NCBI RefSeq assembly: GCF_003860525.1
Contig: NZ_CP034161.1
Span: forward strand, 186,001 to 250,000
Reading direction: 5' to 3'
DNA length: 64,000 nt
Origin: Epilithonimonas vandammei
Lineage (GTDB): Bacteria; Bacteroidota; Bacteroidia; Flavobacteriales; Weeksellaceae
The notes under the pieces are model-generated. The model searched no databases. It saw only the letters and a program-made list of their open reading frames with translations, and had not been told where the DNA came from. Of this stretch, positions 8,647 to 16,801 are shown piece after piece (position 1 is the stretch's first letter; each line of letters opens with the position of its first letter). Position numbers and translations under genes: made by a program.

Positions 8647-10830
8647 ATGAAAATATTTATATTTATTTTTCTTTCACTGACCTTAGTTGCGCAAAAAACA
8701 AATTTAGCCCCTTCTGTACCTGTCACTGATCATTATTTTGGTACTAAAATCATAGATCATTACAGAAATCTAGAAAACCTAAAGGATTCTGCAACCGTTA
8801 AATGGATGAAATCTCAGAGTGACTACGCCAATTCCGTCATCGATAAAATTTCCAATAAAAATTACTATCTAAAAAAACGATTGGAATTGGATAAAAGGCA
8901 GGGGTTTTCGGTCTCTGATTTGAGAATAACAGGTAATGATAGATATTTTTATTTGAAAAAAAGTTCTAAAGAAAGGACTGCAAAAGTTTACTATAGAAAT
9001 GGATTTAATGGAAAAGAGGAATTACTGTATAATCCGGAGAATTTTAAATCTTCGCTTAAAGATACTCCTGGAAAATCAAGCCATCAATTTTTAGTGAATC
9101 TTCTTAGTCCTAGTTGGGACGGAAGTAGATTGGCCATTTCTTTGACCGAAGATGGTAAAGAAATCTCCGAAGTCATTGTAATAGACGTCGATAATAAATA
9201 TGTGCACCCAGAAGTTGTAACAAATACCACCCCTGCAAGTATTGGAGGAATTAAATGGTTGGAAGATAACTCTGGCTTTTTCTATGTCTATTATCCCATT
9301 ATTGATAGTAATTCTCAGGAATACGGTAAAAATATACAAACTGTGTTGTATAGAATAGGCGAAGACTCTAAAAAGCTGAATGTTGTATTGTCTAATTCTA
9401 ACAATCCCGATCTGAATATAGAAGAAAATTCATATCCTGCAATTATGGCATTTAACGCAGATGATAAATATTATATAGGCAACTTAGTTGATTCGGAAGA
9501 TTTTAGAAGAACTTTCATTATAAATAAACAGGATTTATTAAGGGGTAAGAAAGATTGGAAGCCACTCTACAATAAAGAAGACAAAATACCTTATATGCGG
9601 TTAGCCGGAGAAGATATTTACTTCTTATCCGGATATAATAATACTTTTAATTACAAACTCTGTAAAACCAGCGCAAAAAATCCAAATTTCAGAAATCCTG
9701 AAATATTAATTCCTGAAAAATCAGATGAAGTTATAACAGGATACGTTCTAACCAAAGATGGAATTTATTTCACAAGAACAAAAAACGGGGTAGAAGCAAA
9801 ATTATATTTGTACCAAGACGGCAAAGAAAGGAATATCAAAACACCTTTTTTACCAGGAGATATCTATTTGGAGGCAAAAGGGAAAGACTTTCCGGATATT
9901 TGGATAACGTGTTCAGGTTGGGCCAACGACGAACAGAGATTTAAATATGACCTGCAAAAGAATGAGTTCACTCCGCAAAATTTTGCTCCTATTATTGAAT
10001 ATCCTGAGTTCAAAGATATTATTGTAGAAGAAATTACGGTAAAGTCCTATGATGGTGCAGAAGTGCCATTATCTCTAATTTATAATAGAAATATTAAAAA
10101 GAATGGAAAGATTCCAGTTCTTATGAATGGTTATGGTGCTTACGCCGAATCATACTTTCCATATTTTTCTATCAGCTACCTATTATGGGCAAATCAAGGT
10201 GGAATTGTTGCGGTTCCTCACGTTAGAGGTGGGGGAGAAAAAGGCGAACAATGGCATATCGACGGACAAAAATCTAAAAAACCGAATTCTTGGAAAGATT
10301 TAATTGCCTGTGTAGAGTACTTAATTGGCAATAATTATACGTCCCCCAAAAAAATAGCACTTCTAGGAGGAAGTGCAGGTGGAATATTAATGGGAAGAGC
10401 AATGACTGAAAGACCAGACCTCTTTGGCGCAGTAATCATTGAGTCAGGAGTTCTAAATACATTAAGAAATGAATATGGAGGCGTAGGGAAATCAGCTGCA
10501 CAGGAATACGGTAATATAAATAATTCTAATGATTTTAAAGGGCTTTTGGAAATGGATGCTTATCAGCATATTAAAAAAGGAACTGAATATCCTGCTACAT
10601 TAATAACTTCGGGAATTAATGATCCTAGAGTAGCTCCTTGGATACCTGCAAAATTTGCAGCCAAATTGTTAGCAAACAGTTCTTCTAACAATCCTATTTT
10701 ATTGAAGATTGACTATGCGGGTGGTCATGGAGGAGATATACCAGTGGTACAACGGTATGCTAACATCGGTGATATTTTCGCATTTGCTTTATGGCAATTA
10801 GGACATCCTGAGTACCAGCCTAACCAATAA
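8647..10830 (+). CDS. Prolyl oligopeptidase (S9A), secreted
   Basis: 727-residue S9A peptidase. It has a short signal peptide (MKIFIFIFLSLTLVAQ), a beta-propeller N-domain (about 20-420) and an alpha/beta-hydrolase domain. Catalytic residues are visible: Ser576 in GGSAGG, Asp659 in NDPRVAPW and His694 in GGHGGD, with spacing like that of porcine POP. The enzyme cuts after Pro in short peptides, with the propeller limiting substrate size. It follows the GG-leader gene by 131 bp on the same strand. POP enzymes are known to remove leaders in some RiPP systems, so a role in processing is possible but unproven; general peptide degradation is the alternative. Confidence 0.9.
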   Translation: MKIFIFIFLSLTLVAQKTNLAPSVPVTDHYFGTKIIDHYRNLENLKDSATVKWMKSQSDYANSVIDKISNKNYYLKKRLELDKRQGFSVSDLRITGNDRYFYLKKSSKERTAKVYYRNGFNGKEELLYNPENFKSSLKDTPGKSSHQFLVNLLSPSWDGSRLAISLTEDGKEISEVIVIDVDNKYVHPEVVTNTTPASIGGIKWLEDNSGFFYVYYPIIDSNSQEYGKNIQTVLYRIGEDSKKLNVVLSNSNNPDLNIEENSYPAIMAFNADDKYYIGNLVDSEDFRRTFIINKQDLLRGKKDWKPLYNKEDKIPYMRLAGEDIYFLSGYNNTFNYKLCKTSAKNPNFRNPEILIPEKSDEVITGYVLTKDGIYFTRTKNGVEAKLYLYQDGKERNIKTPFLPGDIYLEAKGKDFPDIWITCSGWANDEQRFKYDLQKNEFTPQNFAPIIEYPEFKDIIVEEITVKSYDGAEVPLSLIYNRNIKKNGKIPVLMNGYGAYAESYFPYFSISYLLWANQGGIVAVPHVRGGGEKGEQWHIDGQKSKKPNSWKDLIACVEYLIGNNYTSPKKIALLGGSAGGILMGRAMTERPDLFGAVIIESGVLNTLRNEYGGVGKSAAQEYGNINNSNDFKGLLEMDAYQHIKKGTEYPATLITSGINDPRVAPWIPAKFAAKLLANSSSNNPILLKIDYAGGHGGDIPVVQRYANIGDIFAFALWQLGHPEYQPNQ

Positions 10831-10840
10831 GCATAAAAAG

Positions 10841-11378
10841 ATGCCAAGGTTTCCTTATCAATTCTTCACCGAGTTTATTGTAAGACTCCGCTGTTATCAT
10901 ATAAAGAGTTCTTAAATAATTTCATGGAAAACACAAATGATGAAAACATTCATAAACTCTTAAATGATGATACTTTTAGGGAAGCGATTTATCTGGCTTC
11001 TCCGTTTTTGATGCTGGAGATAGAAAAAAGTTTTTCACAGAAAGATTTTTCACAAATCCCAGGGAAACTTAAAAACACAATTCTAAAATATATGAGCCGA
11101 ATCACTACTCGATCTACACCTTTTGGTTTGTTTGCAAGTGTGGGGATAGTACACTTCAGTTCCATAGAAACGGATAATAGAAATCTTCAATCTTCAAAAA
11201 CATGTATGCGGGATACGAAAATCGATATGCATTTTCTGGTTAATCTAGCGCATCATTTTTCTGAAATTCCTGAGATAATACAACATCTCAAATTTTTCCT
11301 AATAATAGTATTTACAAAGTTGGCAATAAAATACGTTTTGTAGAATATGAACTTCTGAGCAGCGTTTGTTTGAAATGA
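10841..11378 (+). pseudogene. lanB remnant (lantibiotic dehydratase N-terminal part, frameshifted and truncated)
   Basis: The ATG at 10841 opens MPRFPYQFFTEFIVR, equivalent to the FEKFVLRTPLLS start of the intact LanB at 80-2308. One base is missing near 10885; after it the frame continues TPLLSYKEFLNNF, then MENTNDENIHKLLND...FREAIYLASPF and TRSTPFGLFASVG. A second shift occurs near 11300, where LKFF(P)NNSIYKVGNKIRFVEYELL aligns with LKFYPNSSIYKIGDKLRYVEY of the intact protein. Homology ends at about 11360, leaving about 170 of 740 residues. The longest uninterrupted piece is 139 codons (10924-11343). It is 10 bp downstream of the prolyl oligopeptidase gene and not functional as a dehydratase. 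Confidence 0.88.
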
Positions 11379-11454
11379 TCATTTACGGGTATTTATTTAA
11401 ACTTTCAAAAAGAATCCATTACCAATAAAGAGTACGTACACTGCACATACTCTA

Positions 11455-11490
11455 GGTAAAACAAAAAAGTCCCCTACTCTTTCGGGGACT
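11455..11490 (-). terminator. Rho-independent-type terminator (minus strand) in the lanB/abiE gap
   Basis: AGTCCCC (11468-11474) and GGGGACT (11484-11490) form a perfect 7-bp stem. On the minus strand it is followed by TTTTTTGTTTT. The 11379-11832 gap holds no gene I can support, only a 13-codon mini-ORF at 11505 and fragments of open frame just past the abiEii stop. The terminator may serve the abiE operon 400 bp to the right. Confidence 0.5.
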
Positions 11491-11832
11491 AAAAACTAAT
11501 AACCATGAAAACTCAGTTAAACATGAGATTCGTTACAAATATATAGATTTTTCAAGATAATCTTTAGTATTCTTAATCTCAGAATATTACTTTAGAGATG
11601 GCTAGAAAGCTATTATTTTTTTGTTTTTTTGGCAAATAAAGACAAAATATATCAAATTTTTTTTATTGAGATAATCCAAATAGTAATTCTTTTTATCTGA
11701 TCCTGTCTCAATTATTTTACATAGCTCATTTGCATTGCAGTTTCCTTTTTCTTTGTAGGTGGTACTAATAAATTAAATATGATACATAGTTCTGCATCGA
11801 TTTAGTGTAGGTTTCCAGATCCTTGGTAAATT

Positions 11833-11873
11833 CAAACGTTCGGCAATAGGATAGAATGACTGCCAATCGTTCG
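11833..11873. repeat. 41-bp inverted repeat, copy 1 (downstream of abiEii)
   Basis: Half-sites CAAACGTTCGGCA and TGCCAATCGTTCG with a 15-bp spacer. It has the same length and spacing as copies 2 (13718-13758) and 3 (13873-13913); the left half differs from copy 3 at one position. It ends 1 bp before the abiEii stop codon. Together with copy 3 it brackets the whole toxin-antitoxin module. Confidence 0.65.
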
Positions 11874-11874
11874 C

Positions 11875-12942
11875 CTAGTATGACTTTCGAATTAGTGAAA
11901 TCTGGTACCAGTAAAAGAAGGCTTCCGGGTTTCCTTTTTTTAACTTATTGAGTTTGGAATCAAACTCCTGATCAATCACTAGCTCCTTTATACTTTCTAT
12001 ACCTTGATATTTTTCAAGTTTTGTTAATTTATATTTTAGTACAGTTGCTAAATAGGCAGCTTTCGCAGCATCGGTAATGGCTCTATCTAAATGATAAGTT
12101 TCTGAGAATATAAATCTTTTCACCTGCGTAATACCTAATGAAAGCGCCTTAAAATCTCCCTTTCCTTTTTCCCCTCGGGAGCAGATATGAAGTGCTGTAT
12201 CGTAAATATCATCGAGAACTCCATTTTCATCAGTTTCGCAATTTCTATAACCGATCTCTGTTTTGGCAAAAATATCAAAAGTCCGCCCAATAATACCTAC
12301 GTCAGTAACAGGTTCTAAAAGACTTCCAATATCAAAAAGCTGTTTCATGATCTCCATCGTCCTGGAATCGCCACTTTTTTCATACGGTATCCCGGTAGTA
12401 TTAGGTGCAAACGCCGTAAGTTTATCTCCTAAAATGTCTTCATGGCATGGGATATTAACTTTTATAGGCTCGCCATCCTGTTTAATAAAACTTGAATTTA
12501 TTGGAAAGTTTATAATTTTTGCGTAGTGCGGCTCTTCAAAGAGAATATCCAGCAACACATAGTCTTCAGTCATATTAGACATATGAACAGGTGTATAAAA
12601 AAACTTGTAATGTGCTTTTTCAATGTCGCCTGATGTTTGCCGGTGTTGTTCCTCAAACCTTGTAAATCCTTGTTCAGATAAAAATCCTTGGAACTTCTCT
12701 TCCAGGTCTTGCTTTGGGTTACTGATAATTACATCAATATCAATGGACAGACGTTTAGTACTGTTCATCAATAGCATAAGGGCTGTTCCACCTTTAAAAA
12801 CAAATTGAACATCAGCCTTTACGAGACCTTCAAGGAGAAGTAATGCTCTAATTACTTTTTCTATAAGAATTTTGTCTGCCTTGTTATTCTTCGCAGAAAC
12901 ACTGTTCAGCCATTCAGTAGTAAGACTGTCTTTTGATATCAT
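11875..12942 (-). CDS. AbiEii-type nucleotidyltransferase toxin
   Basis: 355-residue protein of the AbiEii/AbiGii family, the toxin of type IV toxin-antitoxin and abortive-infection systems. The nucleotidyltransferase signature is present: GGTAL at 51-55 and DID at 68-70. Later family blocks are HEDILGDKLTAFAP and MKQLFDIGSLL. It is predicted to transfer nucleotides to an RNA target and to stop growth when released. It starts 21 bp after the antitoxin stop on the same strand. After the stop, another frame reads LGERLAVILSYCRTFEFTKD, so the C-terminus may have been shortened by a frameshift; this is uncertain. Confidence 0.87.
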   Translation of the reverse strand: MISKDSLTTEWLNSVSAKNNKADKILIEKVIRALLLLEGLVKADVQFVFKGGTALMLLMNSTKRLSIDIDVIISNPKQDLEEKFQGFLSEQGFTRFEEQHRQTSGDIEKAHYKFFYTPVHMSNMTEDYVLLDILFEEPHYAKIINFPINSSFIKQDGEPIKVNIPCHEDILGDKLTAFAPNTTGIPYEKSGDSRTMEIMKQLFDIGSLLEPVTDVGIIGRTFDIFAKTEIGYRNCETDENGVLDDIYDTALHICSRGEKGKGDFKALSLGITQVKRFIFSETYHLDRAITDAAKAAYLATVLKYKLTKLEKYQGIESIKELVIDQEFDSKLNKLKKGNPEAFFYWYQISLIRKSY

Positions 12943-12963
12943 AATAATTAGAATTTAGAATGG

Positions 12964-13710
12964 TTATTGTTTTAGAAATTTAGAATCGTATATATATTTA
13001 ATAAGGTCATGTTTTCTGCCCTTTCGGTCAGCATATCGTAAAAGCCTGTTTTCATTCACAATGTATTTTTGAAATGCATTAACAAAGATACTTCTGAGTT
13101 CACTGCCTGCGAGAAAAGTAAATTCAGGATCACAAAATATATCTACCAGCATTTTTTCGAGGCTAATGAGTGGTAAACCTTTTTCTTCACTCAAAGGACT
13201 TTCTGTTGTCAAATACCTAACTATAATGGGAGAACGGAAGTCCGGAAGAAGGTCATTTATCAGCATCTCTGAAGGACGTAGAAACACACCGCTGAAATTA
13301 TTTTTGAGCTGATAATAAACAGATTCTGTCACATCACGTTCAACATCTACCAGAACGAATGGATATGCACTTAAATGCTGGGCAAATTCGTTTAATAAAT
13401 CTGAGTTCCAGGCACAAAAAGAAACATCAGGAAAATTTTTCCGGATGAATGTGCTGATTTTTTTTGACCTGGAAGATAATTCCGGATGATACTGCTTAGC
13501 ATCGCCGAGTTGAAACAATCCTCTCCCTACTCTATGCAGTACTGACGATCTAACAAGGTCATATACTCTCCACCTGATGGTTGTATCTGGAATCTCAGAG
13601 TCATCTTTTCTAAAATAAGCGCGCAAATCATCTAAGGAAAGCTCTGATTGATTCCTAAAATATTCCTGTAATGCTTTTTTATCTTTCTCTTTTTTTAGCA
13701 TGTAAAACAT
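12964..13710 (-). CDS. AbiEi-type antitoxin (winged-helix transcriptional regulator)
   Basis: 248-residue protein with an N-terminal winged-helix region (DLRAYFRKDDSEIPDTTIRWRVYDLV, then HRVGRGLFQLG), typical of AbiEi-like antitoxins. The remainder (about 85-248) matches the usual C-terminal domain of the larger Bacteroidetes antitoxins (DUF6577-like, from memory). AbiEi proteins neutralise AbiEii and repress their own promoter by binding inverted repeats. Two such 41-bp repeats lie upstream, at 8 and 163 bp from the start. ATGs at 13710 and 13701 are both possible. It is the first gene of the two-gene operon. Confidence 0.82.
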   Translation of the reverse strand: MFYMLKKEKDKKALQEYFRNQSELSLDDLRAYFRKDDSEIPDTTIRWRVYDLVRSSVLHRVGRGLFQLGDAKQYHPELSSRSKKISTFIRKNFPDVSFCAWNSDLLNEFAQHLSAYPFVLVDVERDVTESVYYQLKNNFSGVFLRPSEMLINDLLPDFRSPIIVRYLTTESPLSEEKGLPLISLEKMLVDIFCDPEFTFLAGSELRSIFVNAFQKYIVNENRLLRYADRKGRKHDLIKYIYDSKFLKQ

Positions 13711-13717
13711 TCTGATA

Positions 13718-13758
13718 CAAACTTACGGCAAAATATTTAATTTACTGCCGAAAGTTTG
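13718..13758. promoter_or_regulatory. 41-bp inverted repeat, copy 2 (abiE operator)
   Basis: CAAACTTACGGCA and TGCCGAAAGTTTG are reverse complements with one mismatch and a 15-bp AT-rich spacer. It lies 8 bp upstream of the antitoxin start, where autoregulatory AbiEi sites are expected. Likely operator. Confidence 0.7.
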
Positions 13759-13872
13759 ATATAATTTCTATTCTTTTGTAAAACATAAATACCTATTAAA
13801 TAATTATATAAATGAAATTTTTCTTAAATTTAAAAAATTCCAAAAACGCATAATACACAAAAATAATTAATT

Positions 13873-13913
13873 CAAACATTCGGCAATAATTCTACTTTAT
13901 TGCCAAAAGTTTG
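13873..13913. promoter_or_regulatory. 41-bp inverted repeat, copy 3
   Basis: CAAACATTCGGCA and TGCCAAAAGTTTG with the same 15-bp spacer as copies 1 and 2. It is 163 bp upstream of the antitoxin start and 23 bp past the end of the next gene. It may be a second operator and also the outer boundary of the module. Confidence 0.65.
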
Positions 13914-13935
13914 TAAGATGTTTAAAATTTAACAC

Positions 13936-15168
13936 TTACTTTTTTTCTGCACCGCTAACTGTTGGATTTGCCGTGATTTTAGTTTCTTTCACTTCCGTAG
14001 AAAATAATGTATATGATAATGACAGGAACCAACCTCCTTTAAATTTTTTATTGTATTCTATGTCTGCTGGTTTGACTGAATATAGAAGGTTACCATCATA
14101 CAAATTGTATTTTAATGTTTCAGTCTGAATAAAAGACCAGCCCCCTGTTATATTAAACTGCTTCTCATTTCCTATAAGAGTAGAAAGACCAGCGAAATAT
14201 GCAATTTTTGGACTATTTTCAATTGTTGCACCAGCCCCAATTGTTGTTGCAAAACCAATGTACCTACTTGTTTTTACACCGATGTTAGCAAAAGCTGCTA
14301 AACCGAATGGAGATGTATTTTGTCCTGTTTCCAGAAGCTCATACTTCGGATTTTCAGGAACAGTTCCGGAAACTGACATAGGCTTCCAAGAGTATTTCCC
14401 TGTTTTAAAATTATTGTGTATTCCTATGAACGGTCCAGTACTAAAGCTTATGAAAGGTTTATTCCTTACAAATAGATCGAAATTTACAACACCTTTTTCT
14501 TCCTCTACCTTTTCTTGCGATGAATTTAGACCATATTTAGTAAACGTAATATCATAATTGATTGTATTTCCTTTCAGATACACTGGATATGATCTGTAGA
14601 CGGCATTTTTTTCTAACGAATAGTAAATGCATTTTGCTAGTTCAGTAATATAAGGTTCGGTAACTTCATCAAACTCTATCGTAGCTAGCTTATCTAGTAA
14701 AACTGTATTATTTGTTTTATTCTTTTTTATTAATCTAAAATCATTTATAAATTCCGCCAATTTTTCGTTATTAGAAAATGATTCTGGCAAAACCTTTATA
14801 TCAATCCCTAACTTTATTTGCCTGTAAATCTTTTCATATTTTTCAAATTCCGTTACAAAGTTATCTATCTTATTATCAACATTGGTTGTAAGATGACCAC
14901 CTTGGTCCAGCCCCATAATTCCCTTCCCAAAATAGGTAGTAAATGATTCAGGAGGTTTACTAAGAAGTTCAATATTTTTTTGAGATATGTCGATTCCATA
15001 AATGTATCTGTTGATATTTTTAATTACCAAATAATAAGGCTTATTATATCTTACTTTACTTTTTGATAGCTCTTTAGCCTTAAAATCATAAACAATACTA
15101 TCTTTTTGTCCCCAAATAAAAATGGCAGATAGCAAGAAAATCCCCAATAGTAATTTTTTTGTTTTCAT
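13936..15168 (-). CDS. Hypothetical secreted protein with beta-barrel-like C-terminus
   Basis: 410 residues with a signal peptide (MKTKKLLLGIFLLSAIFIWGQ). I do not recognise the family. The first half is charged and helical (about 25-200). The last 200 residues alternate polar and aromatic residues in strand-like stretches (FISFSTGPFIGIH, RYIGFATTIGAGATIE, KIAYFAGLSTLIG, WFLSLSYTLFS), suggesting an outer-membrane barrel or a membrane-attached beta domain. It stands alone upstream of the abiE module on the same strand and does not look like part of it. Confidence 0.65.
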   Translation of the reverse strand: MKTKKLLLGIFLLSAIFIWGQKDSIVYDFKAKELSKSKVRYNKPYYLVIKNINRYIYGIDISQKNIELLSKPPESFTTYFGKGIMGLDQGGHLTTNVDNKIDNFVTEFEKYEKIYRQIKLGIDIKVLPESFSNNEKLAEFINDFRLIKKNKTNNTVLLDKLATIEFDEVTEPYITELAKCIYYSLEKNAVYRSYPVYLKGNTINYDITFTKYGLNSSQEKVEEEKGVVNFDLFVRNKPFISFSTGPFIGIHNNFKTGKYSWKPMSVSGTVPENPKYELLETGQNTSPFGLAAFANIGVKTSRYIGFATTIGAGATIENSPKIAYFAGLSTLIGNEKQFNITGGWSFIQTETLKYNLYDGNLLYSVKPADIEYNKKFKGGWFLSLSYTLFSTEVKETKITANPTVSGAEKK

Positions 15169-15330
15169 AGTAATATTAGTTTTTTGATTGTCAGACTAAT
15201 ATACAATTTTAATCAAAATAATCATAGGTACTTTTTTTTATTACATTATTTCACAATTTAAACTGACATTTACATAAAGGGAGCTCGTTGATTCTATATA
15301 ATTTTTTCTTAGATTTACAGAAAGCACATT

Positions 15331-15480
15331 ATGAAAACACTAAAAATCTACAGCTTCTTTGCAACTTTAATTATCATTGGGCTTTCCATTTGGATTTCCC
15401 TGCTACTAAAAGAATTAAGAGAAACCAACGAAGTTTTTCAACAATGTTCCGACAGATACTATAAAGAAATAAGTAAATAA
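15331..15480 (+). CDS. Small single-pass membrane protein
   Basis: 49-codon ORF beginning MKTLKIYSFFATLIIIGLSI, with one membrane helix at about 7-28 and a charged tail ending QQCSDRYYKEISK. Only 3 bp separate its stop from the ATG of the next gene, which suggests translational coupling. Function is unknown. Confidence is limited by size. Confidence 0.5.
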   Translation: MKTLKIYSFFATLIIIGLSIWISLLLKELRETNEVFQQCSDRYYKEISK

Positions 15481-15483
15481 AAG

Positions 15484-15696
15484 ATGGAGGAAAAATTATC
15501 TTTTTACGAATTTACCCAGCTCTCAAAGGAAGAACAATACAACTTGGCATTCACCTTAGGCGAGTTCATCAATGCATCAGAAAAAGGCAATGTTAGATTT
15601 GCATTGTATAAGCTTTTAAACTCCTATGTCGAAGCAGTTTATGATTCCACGGAAAACAAAATTATTACCCTAACTAGCTTTTTGAAGTCTGACTAA
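15484..15696 (+). CDS. Hypothetical small protein
   Basis: 70 residues, acidic and mostly helical (MEEKLSFYEFTQLSKEEQYN at the start). No known domain was recognised. It directly follows the small membrane protein gene and probably shares its transcript. Confidence 0.6.
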   Translation: MEEKLSFYEFTQLSKEEQYNLAFTLGEFINASEKGNVRFALYKLLNSYVEAVYDSTENKIITLTSFLKSD

Positions 15697-15699
15697 AGA

Positions 15700-15736
15700 A
15701 AATAAAAAAAACATTACACCTTTCGATGCAATGTTT
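15700..15736 (-). terminator. Terminator (minus strand)
   Basis: AAACATT (15709-15715) and AATGTTT (15730-15736) form a stem. On the minus strand it is followed by a run of eight T. It would end transcripts from the 15803-16147 gene. Confidence 0.6.
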
Positions 15737-15740
15737 GCTA

Positions 15741-15792
15741 AGCTATCTTTAGAATCTCAAGTCAGAAAACTGGTATTTTCACATAACACGAG
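15741..15792 (+). repeat. Imperfect direct repeat, left copy
   Basis: About 52 bp starting AGCTATC and ending CACGAG; it matches 16648-16700 and includes the shared 16-mer TCAGAAAACTGGTAWT. The two copies bracket the two minus-strand genes at 15803-16544. Confidence 0.6.
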
Positions 15793-15802
15793 AAAATAGT
15801 TA

Positions 15803-16147
15803 TTAGGATTTTTTTAACTTAGACAGAATTTCAAGTTTTTCAAAATACCTTCGATATAATTCCTTACTAGTAAAATTAGAGGGATTTGAACCATCATTAT
15901 ACAAAAACACTCTTACAATTTTATTATTTTCCTTTTCTACTGCTCCATCAGTATCACCTAGTTTTTTAAGCACACTTTCAGTCAAATTCTTATATTTACA
16001 ATATTTGAACTCTTTGTCCGAAACATCTTTTACACTGTCAGTATAGCCCAAAGGTTTGTATTCTCTATTAAAAGCTGTCCATTCGCCCTTTCCATTGGAC
16101 TTTATTCCATAAGGAAAATTAATTTTAAAAAAATTATCTAATGCCAT
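15803..16147 (-). CDS. Hypothetical protein
   Basis: 114 residues, basic, no signal peptide or membrane helix (start MALDNFFKINFPYGIKSNGK). No known domain was recognised. It follows the small repressor-like gene on the same strand within the segment bracketed by direct repeats, so the two probably form one transcription unit. Confidence 0.6.
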   Translation of the reverse strand: MALDNFFKINFPYGIKSNGKGEWTAFNREYKPLGYTDSVKDVSDKEFKYCKYKNLTESVLKKLGDTDGAVEKENNKIVRVFLYNDGSNPSNFTSKELYRRYFEKLEILSKLKKS

Positions 16148-16196
16148 TTTATGTTTTTTACGTTATTTAATCTGGTATTTTTATACCTTTCAATTT

Positions 16197-16544
16197 TCAA
16201 ATCCTTTGAAGAATTTCGTCTTCGAATCTACTTACATCACTTTCAGAAAGCTTATCATAAATTTCAGCAAAAGAAGTCATTGTATAACCCATTGATTCAA
16301 CAATAAGAACTATTGTTGCCATTGTTGATCTCTTCTTTCCGCTGAAAGCACTATTTACAGTGGCTTTGGTAAGTTGTGAATTAGAGTTCGCAACAATTTT
16401 ATCATAGCTATTGACTATCTCTAAACTGCTACCAGCTTTCGCTGAGGAATTCTTATTGTTACTAAGCATTTTGCGCAAAGTAATCGCAGTTTTTACAATT
16501 ATAATTTTTTCACTTTCCTTAATCATATATGCAATTAAGTACAT
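16197..16544 (-). CDS. Small repressor-like DNA-binding protein
   Basis: 115 residues from the ATG at 16544. The frame is open upstream to a TTG at 16607, but that would translate through a perfect palindrome. The middle part (NSQLTKATVNSAFSGKKRST followed by MATIVLIVESMGYTMTSF) has the spacing of a Cro/C1-type HTH. The perfect 38-bp palindrome starting 6 bp upstream is a natural autoregulatory operator. An alternative start is the ATG at 16526. It lies in a segment bracketed by direct repeats. Confidence 0.6.
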   Translation of the reverse strand: MYLIAYMIKESEKIIIVKTAITLRKMLSNNKNSSAKAGSSLEIVNSYDKIVANSNSQLTKATVNSAFSGKKRSTMATIVLIVESMGYTMTSFAEIYDKLSESDVSRFEDEILQRI

Positions 16545-16549
16545 AATGG

Positions 16550-16587
16550 AAAATATTTTGGTATAGTTTTGTATACCAAAATATTTT
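16550..16587. promoter_or_regulatory. Perfect 16-bp inverted repeat (operator)
   Basis: AAAATATTTTGGTATA (16550-16565) and TATACCAAAATATTTT (16572-16587) are exact reverse complements around GTTTTG. It sits immediately upstream of the small repressor gene (start 16544) and is probably bound by it. Confidence 0.75.
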
Positions 16588-16647
16588 TTCTTAGCTTTGT
16601 AAAACAAGTTACTTAATTGTAATTTTGCGAAACTTCAAAATATTAAA

Positions 16648-16700
16648 AGCTATTCGCTTAGAATCTCGTATCAGAAAACTGGTAATTTAATGCTCACGAG
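16648..16700 (+). repeat. Imperfect direct repeat, right copy
   Basis: Matches 15741-15792. It also provides the 5' strands of the outer stems of the structured element that follows. Confidence 0.6.
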
Positions 16701-16801
16701 TGGATAAGTTGAAAGCTCACGTCCGCGGCGTGGGCTCTCTTATCTGTGAGCAAGGTATACCAGTACCCCTGATACAGTAAGTAGAGTTCCACGCCGTTTT
16801 T
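16668..16801 (+). ncRNA. Candidate structured RNA with nested stems and switch-like terminator
   Basis: Five stems nest in order: GTATCAG (16668-74) with CTGATAC (16769-75); ACTGGTA (16678-84) with TACCAGT (16758-64); GCTCAC (16692-97) with GTGAGC (16746-51); GATAAG (16703-08) with CTTATC (16739-44); GCTCACG (16715-21) with CGTGGGC (16729-35). The last stem has one U-G wobble that is valid only on the plus strand. An alternative 8-bp pairing, CGGCGTGG (16726-33) with CCACGCCG (16789-96), would break the innermost stem and is followed by TTTTT, as in an attenuator. More hairpins follow at 16781-16827, 16875-16894 and 16899-16922. The 16608-16940 gap holds no other gene. Family is unknown. Confidence 0.6.

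Noticed and set aside
11505..11546. 13-codon mini-ORF after a GC-rich hairpin
   Set aside because: It resembles a leader peptide, but no gene follows in the same direction; the hairpin fits a minus-strand terminator better.
15741..16700. CRISPR-like interpretation of the repeats
   Set aside because: Only two diverged copies, almost 1 kb apart, no spacers and no cas genes.
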